In this document: positions 60,193 to 64,000 of the stretch, in pieces
Layout of the letters: the number at the start of each line of letters is the position of its first letter
How positions within the stretch are numbered: position 1 is the stretch's first letter
DNA from: Dehalococcoides mccartyi 195
GTDB taxonomy: Bacteria; Chloroflexota; Dehalococcoidia; Dehalococcoidales; Dehalococcoidaceae
Assembly (NCBI RefSeq): GCF_000011905.1
Contig: NC_002936.3
Coordinates: forward strand, 558,001-622,000
Direction of reading: 5' to 3'
DNA: 64,000 nucleotides
Made by a program: the position numbers and the translations under genes
Notes under the pieces: generated by a model
The model's input: the letters and a program-made list of their open reading frames with translations, nothing else
Told to the model about the DNA's origin: nothing
The model's database searches: none

Positions 60193-62111
60193 GTATTGCC
60201 TCCGTTAAATTTACTTAAAGCGGCATATACCTCAGGGAAATCACTGGATTTGGTATGAGGCAGGAACATGGCCGCCATATAGTTATCCATAAAGCTGGTG
60301 CTTTCAGACAGCTCTACATTGGTCATCATTTTGGCGGCGGCAGCGGCCTGTGTTTGGGCATTGGCATCAAAAGCACACAACCTGGCACCCGCCAAAGAGC
60401 CGTTGCCTACAAAAATGAAACGTTCTTCGGGAAGTTCGGGCAGCAAGCCTATATTGATAGCTTTTTTAATATTCAGTTTGGCCCCGAAAGTCCCGGCAAT
60501 AATCACCTTTTCAAGGTTGTCAAAACCGGCGCCAGCACTTTCCAGCAGTGTCTGGTAACCGGCATACATGGCAGCCTTGGCCCGGATAAGGTTGTCTATA
60601 TCTACCTCTGAAAGGGTTATATTCTGTCCCTGCCCGAATTCGCGGCCAAAGGCCAGTACATATTCGCAGCCGTCAGCACCTTTGCGAAGGCGGTTGGTTT
60701 TAATATTTGAGTTATATTTGCCGTTTTGCCCCAGCAGGCCGCATTTGAGCAGGGCGGATACCGTATTTATAAGACCTGCACCGCAGATGCCCTTGGGACT
60801 GCCGCCGCCTATAATGCTAAGTTTGGGTTCAAAATTTTGGGTATCCAGTTCAATATCTTCTACCGCCCCCGGTTTGGCCAGCATGCCGTTTTTTATGCCG
60901 CCGCCCTCAAAAGCCGGCCCGGCAGAGCAGGAAGCAGTTAACATAAAGTCTTTGTTACCAACTACTATTTCCCCGTTGGTGCCAATATCTATATACAGCA
61001 CCAAACCTTCCCGGCGGGGGATATTGGTGCTTATTACTCCGGCCACTATATCACCGCCCACGTAGCTGGCAACACAGGGCAGGGTGTATATATATGCCTG
61101 CGGGCAGATGCTCAGATTTATATGGCGGGCAGGTATCAGCGGCAGCTCATTTGCCGCGGGTACGTACGGGGCAAGCCTGAGGTGTTTGGGGTCAAGCCCG
61201 TAAAGCAGCTGGGTAATGGTGGTATTGGCGGCTATGGTTGCAAACGAAATATCCTCCGCGGTAAGTCCGTATTCGGAAAGCATGGCGTTACCCAGATTGT
61301 TAAGGGTGTTTACTACTGCCCGCTGAAGCTGAATAAGACCGCCCTCTCTGGCAGCATAGTTTATCCGGCTGATAACGTCTTCCCCGAAGGGTATCTGACC
61401 GTTATATTCGGTTGCCTGTGCCAGCACCTTAGATTCGGTAAACTCCACTAGCTGTCCGCGGACACCGGTAGTGCCTATATCAAAAGCAAAAGCGTATGTT
61501 GCCTTAGTCTGGTCTCCCGGTTGGATATTTATTATCTTTTCCCCGCCGGGGGTTTTAAGCAAACTCACACTTACTTCCCAGTTATTTTCCCGCAGGGTTT
61601 CGGAAAGACCCGAAAGCAGGTGATAATCTATATCCGGCTCTGCCGGACACACAGGTTTAAGAAAACGTTTTAATCTGGCAAGGTCACTTGCGTTATCCGT
61701 ACCGGACGGGGGGGTAAGTTTCAGAAAAACCTTTCGGAGAGGCAAAACGGCTTTATTTTCAGCAGGTTCAGGCTGGCTTTGCAGGGTGCAGCTTATAGTA
61801 TCACCGCTTAGGGCGGTATCAAAACGTGATTCGGCCAGAATCTCCACTGTTACGTTTGATATAAGACGGCTCTGGCAGGCCAGCCGTATTCCCTGGGCAA
61901 ACTCTTCAGCGCTTATCTGGAGGTGGTCTTCGCACTCCAGTTCGCCTTCCACCAGTTTTATACGGCAGCGTCCGCATACGCCTTCGCCCCCGCAGGAGGC
62001 ACATAGCCCTGTTCCGGCGGCAATAGCCAAATCAAGCAGGCTGTCCCCCTTCTGGCCATTTATAATTTTATGGCCGGGCTCAAAGCAGACGCTAAATTTC
62101 TTCTCGGTCAT
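60189..62111 (-). CDS. acsV: Reductive activator of corrinoid Fe-S protein (RACo)
   Basis: This is a 640-residue protein with an N-terminal [2Fe-2S] ferredoxin domain (CASCGGEGVCGRC, closing ACQSRL; about residues 1-95), a linker, and an ASKHA ATPase (FDIGTTGVRGQLV, YIDIGTNGEIVVG, VIIAGTFGAKL). Such proteins reduce inactive Co(II) in the corrinoid protein at the cost of ATP. AcsCD encoded downstream is the expected client. It overlaps the acsF start by four bases. Confidence 0.92.
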   Translation of the reverse strand: MTEKKFSVCFEPGHKIINGQKGDSLLDLAIAAGTGLCASCGGEGVCGRCRIKLVEGELECEDHLQISAEEFAQGIRLACQSRLISNVTVEILAESRFDTALSGDTISCTLQSQPEPAENKAVLPLRKVFLKLTPPSGTDNASDLARLKRFLKPVCPAEPDIDYHLLSGLSETLRENNWEVSVSLLKTPGGEKIINIQPGDQTKATYAFAFDIGTTGVRGQLVEFTESKVLAQATEYNGQIPFGEDVISRINYAAREGGLIQLQRAVVNTLNNLGNAMLSEYGLTAEDISFATIAANTTITQLLYGLDPKHLRLAPYVPAANELPLIPARHINLSICPQAYIYTLPCVASYVGGDIVAGVISTNIPRREGLVLYIDIGTNGEIVVGNKDFMLTASCSAGPAFEGGGIKNGMLAKPGAVEDIELDTQNFEPKLSIIGGGSPKGICGAGLINTVSALLKCGLLGQNGKYNSNIKTNRLRKGADGCEYVLAFGREFGQGQNITLSEVDIDNLIRAKAAMYAGYQTLLESAGAGFDNLEKVIIAGTFGAKLNIKKAINIGLLPELPEERFIFVGNGSLAGARLCAFDANAQTQAAAAAKMMTNVELSESTSFMDNYMAAMFLPHTKSSDFPEVYAALSKFNGGNT

Positions 62112-62148
62112 CTTACTATTTTATCAGCTTTAAACAGATTAGACCAAT

Positions 62149-63942
62149 TTAGAACAGGCCCTTAACCTTGCCGGTGTGAGTATCTATATCTATCCGCCTG
62201 AAATTGGGGTCAGACGAAGTACCGGGCATAAGTTTGATATCCCCCGCCACCGGCACTACCAGGCCTGCCCCCATATAGGTGAGTATATCACGTATAGGCA
62301 GGGTAAAGCCGCCGGGGCGTCCTTTAAGTGCGGGGTCATGCGAGAGGCTGAGGTGGGTTTTGACCATACAGCTGGGCATAAACTGGGTGTTGCCCGTGTT
62401 TTCCAGGCGGGCAAGTTTTTCCAAGGCTGTCTGGGTGTAGGAAACGCCGTCTGCCCCGTAAACCTTACGGGCAATGGTATAAATCCGTTCCCTCAGCGGC
62501 ATATCTTCGGGGTAAAGGAAGTGAAAGTCATTAGGTTCGTTACAGGCATCTATCACTGCTTCGGCCAGTTCGGCTGCCCCTTCACCGCCGTTTGCCCAGT
62601 GATAGGAAACAGCTACTCTGGCACCTGCCTGCTCGGCTGTGCGGCGGATAATATCTATTTCCTGAGCTGTGTCTGCGGCAAAGTGGTTTATGCAGACCAC
62701 CGGGTTTATGCCTGCCGTTTTTACGGTCTGGATGTGGGCAAGCATATTCTGGCAGCCCTTTTCCACCAGCGCCGCATTGGGAGTGGTATAGGCAGGGTCA
62801 AGGGGGGCGCCGGGAGTTACTTTGGGCCCGCCGCCGTGCATCTTTAAAGCCCTGACCGTAGCCACAATAACTGCACAATCCGGTTTTAAGCCGCTTAAGC
62901 GGCACTTTATATTCCAGAACTTTTCAAAACCGATATCCGCCCCGAAACCGCTTTCGGTCACATGGTAATCAGCCAGTTTAAGTGCCAGCCGGTCAGCCAC
63001 AATAGATGACTGCCCGATAGCAATATTGGCAAAAGGCCCGGCATGGACAAACACCGGCTGGCCTTCTATAGTTTGAAGCAGGTTCGGGTTTACCGCCCGA
63101 AGGAGCAGGGCGGTCATGGCGCCGTCTACCTCAAGGTCTGCGGTGGTAACCGGTTCGCCGTTTTGACGGTAGGCTACAATTATCTTGCTCATGCGTTCCC
63201 GCAGGTCTGCCAAGCCGGTAAAAACCGAAAGTATGGCCATCACCTCGGAGCTTACGGATATGCCGAAGCCGGAGTGCATCTGGTAGCCGTCTGTTTTACC
63301 GCCTATACCCATTATGATTTCCCTGAGGGACTGGGCGCAAAAGTCTATTGCCCATTTCAGTTCCACTCTGGCAGGGTCTATATCCAGCCGTTTTAAACTG
63401 CGGCTGGACAGAAATTCATCTGTATTATTCGCTTCGTGCTGAATCCTGGCCTGAAGGGCGACCATGGCCAGATTGTGGGAATTGGTAACAGCATCTATAT
63501 CCCCGGTCAGCCCCAGAGTAAAGGGTGAAAGCGGCAGGCACTGGGAGCGTCCTCCCCCGGCTGCCGAGCCTTTTATATTAAAGGTGGGGCCGCTGGAAGG
63601 CTGGCGGATTGCTCCGGTTACTTTCTTGCCCAGATTTCCCAGCCCCTGCACCAGCCCCATAGTGGTGGTGCTTTTACCTTCACCCAGCGGGGTGGGGGTA
63701 ATGGCGGTTACATCTATATACTTGCCGTTTGGTCTGTCTTTCAGGCGGGTAAGTACCCCGGCAAAATCCACTTTGGCAACATATTTGCCGTGGGGGATTA
63801 TTTCATCTTCGGTCAGGCCCAGTTCCTCGGCCAGCATTTTTGACGGTTTCAGGAATTCTTCGGCCTTTTCGGCTATTTCCCAGTCTTTCATCAGGCCGGG
63901 GTCAAGGTCTTTTAAGTGTGATTTGCGGTTATTTATAGTCAA
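62149..63942 (-). CDS. fhs: Formate-tetrahydrofolate ligase
   Basis: This is a 597-residue ligase, slightly longer than usual at the N-terminus. [18 protein letters not shown] is the ATP loop and [14 protein letters not shown] a substrate block; [14 protein letters not shown] and [24 protein letters not shown] are also conserved. It activates formate onto folate, or releases it with ATP gain. The start is TTG at 63942, supported by GGGGAG five bases upstream. It is the first gene of the one-carbon operon. Confidence 0.95.
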   Translation of the reverse strand: MTINNRKSHLKDLDPGLMKDWEIAEKAEEFLKPSKMLAEELGLTEDEIIPHGKYVAKVDFAGVLTRLKDRPNGKYIDVTAITPTPLGEGKSTTTMGLVQGLGNLGKKVTGAIRQPSSGPTFNIKGSAAGGGRSQCLPLSPFTLGLTGDIDAVTNSHNLAMVALQARIQHEANNTDEFLSSRSLKRLDIDPARVELKWAIDFCAQSLREIIMGIGGKTDGYQMHSGFGISVSSEVMAILSVFTGLADLRERMSKIIVAYRQNGEPVTTADLEVDGAMTALLLRAVNPNLLQTIEGQPVFVHAGPFANIAIGQSSIVADRLALKLADYHVTESGFGADIGFEKFWNIKCRLSGLKPDCAVIVATVRALKMHGGGPKVTPGAPLDPAYTTPNAALVEKGCQNMLAHIQTVKTAGINPVVCINHFAADTAQEIDIIRRTAEQAGARVAVSYHWANGGEGAAELAEAVIDACNEPNDFHFLYPEDMPLRERIYTIARKVYGADGVSYTQTALEKLARLENTGNTQFMPSCMVKTHLSLSHDPALKGRPGGFTLPIRDILTYMGAGLVVPVAGDIKLMPGTSSDPNFRRIDIDTHTGKVKGLF

Positions 63943-63979
63943 AATACTCCCCGTAAAATCTTTAAAAGGTACTGAACCC

Positions 63980-63988
63980 AGTATATCA
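63980..63988 (-). promoter_or_regulatory. Extended -10 promoter of the one-carbon operon
   Basis: On the minus strand the bases read TGATATACT, an extended -10, 37 bases before the fhs start. The -35 region would lie at the very edge of the window and cannot be fully judged. Confidence 0.5.
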
Positions 63989-64000
63989 GACAGCCCCTTT

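Noticed and set aside
1-64000. CRISPR arrays, insertion sequences, tRNA, rRNA and dehalogenase genes
   Set aside because: No spaced repeats, transposase motifs, tRNA-like cloverleaf or twin-arginine dehalogenase sequence was recognised by eye in genes or gaps; a covariance scan was not possible.

Overview
The window looks like core chromosome of an obligately organohalide-respiring Chloroflexota of the Dehalococcoides mccartyi type. I infer this from the combination of genes and have not run a database match. The diagnostic items are a cytosolic Vhu/Mvh-type [NiFe] hydrogenase, a bacterial Elp3, a class II (B12-dependent) ribonucleotide reductase, a full corrinoid uptake, remodelling and nucleotide-loop set without corrin ring synthesis, and an acetyl-CoA synthase/corrinoid protein operon with no CO dehydrogenase gene. 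No reductive dehalogenase, tRNA, rRNA, CRISPR array or insertion sequence was seen. The strain cannot be named from this alone.

Layout, left to right. 1-6777: end of rpoB, rpoC, ruvB, queH and a rimI-like acetyltransferase. 6795-9752: small zinc-ribbon gene, half-length permease, a Trm9-like methyltransferase and, divergent from it, elp3. 9965-12878: vhu hydrogenase small and large subunits and their maturation protease. 12875-16169: TlpA/CcdA thiol-redox pair, a Cas4/AddB-like nuclease and a small membrane protein. 16360-18909: radical SAM gene coupled to class II RNR. 18906-22498: PAS histidine kinase and HD-GYP response regulator. 22653-26783: YkgJ-like protein, a repeat-built surface protein, and a lysine 2,3-aminomutase/ATP-grasp ligase pair behind a 30-bp palindromic operator. 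26917-29802: zur-znuACB-type metal uptake operon. 29852-32954: winged-helix protein, ftsZ, ftsA and a small upstream gene. 33194-40231: DUF5343 protein, universal stress protein, cyclase, pentose-phosphate genes (rpe-like, rpiB, tkt), nitroreductase and methyltransferase. 40371-40999: a LOG-like gene broken by a one-base slip in a poly-A run. 41138-50853: corrinoid salvage region with two cobalamin riboswitches in tandem before btuFCD-cbiZ-cbiB-cobD and a third before cobT-cobS-cobC-cobU. 50931-53181: thioredoxin and a NarL-type two-component system. 53252-63942: the one-carbon operon fhs-acsV-acsF/cooC-folD-acsD-acsB-acsC-DUF3786, read leftwards.

The parts fit together around corrinoids. Imported or remodelled cobamide (btuFCD, cbiZ, cbiB, cobDTSCU) would feed the class II RNR and the corrinoid iron-sulfur protein AcsCD in this window, plus dehalogenases elsewhere. 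The one-carbon operon has an acetyl-CoA synthase without CO dehydrogenase, which fits use of acetyl-CoA as a methyl source for folate rather than autotrophic CO2 fixation.

The best candidates for undescribed biology are the operator-controlled kamA/ATP-grasp pair, the elp3/Trm9-like divergent pair (a possible bacterial mcm5U34 tRNA pathway), the tandem cobalamin riboswitches, and the RNR with an altered active-site Asn and a coupled radical SAM partner.
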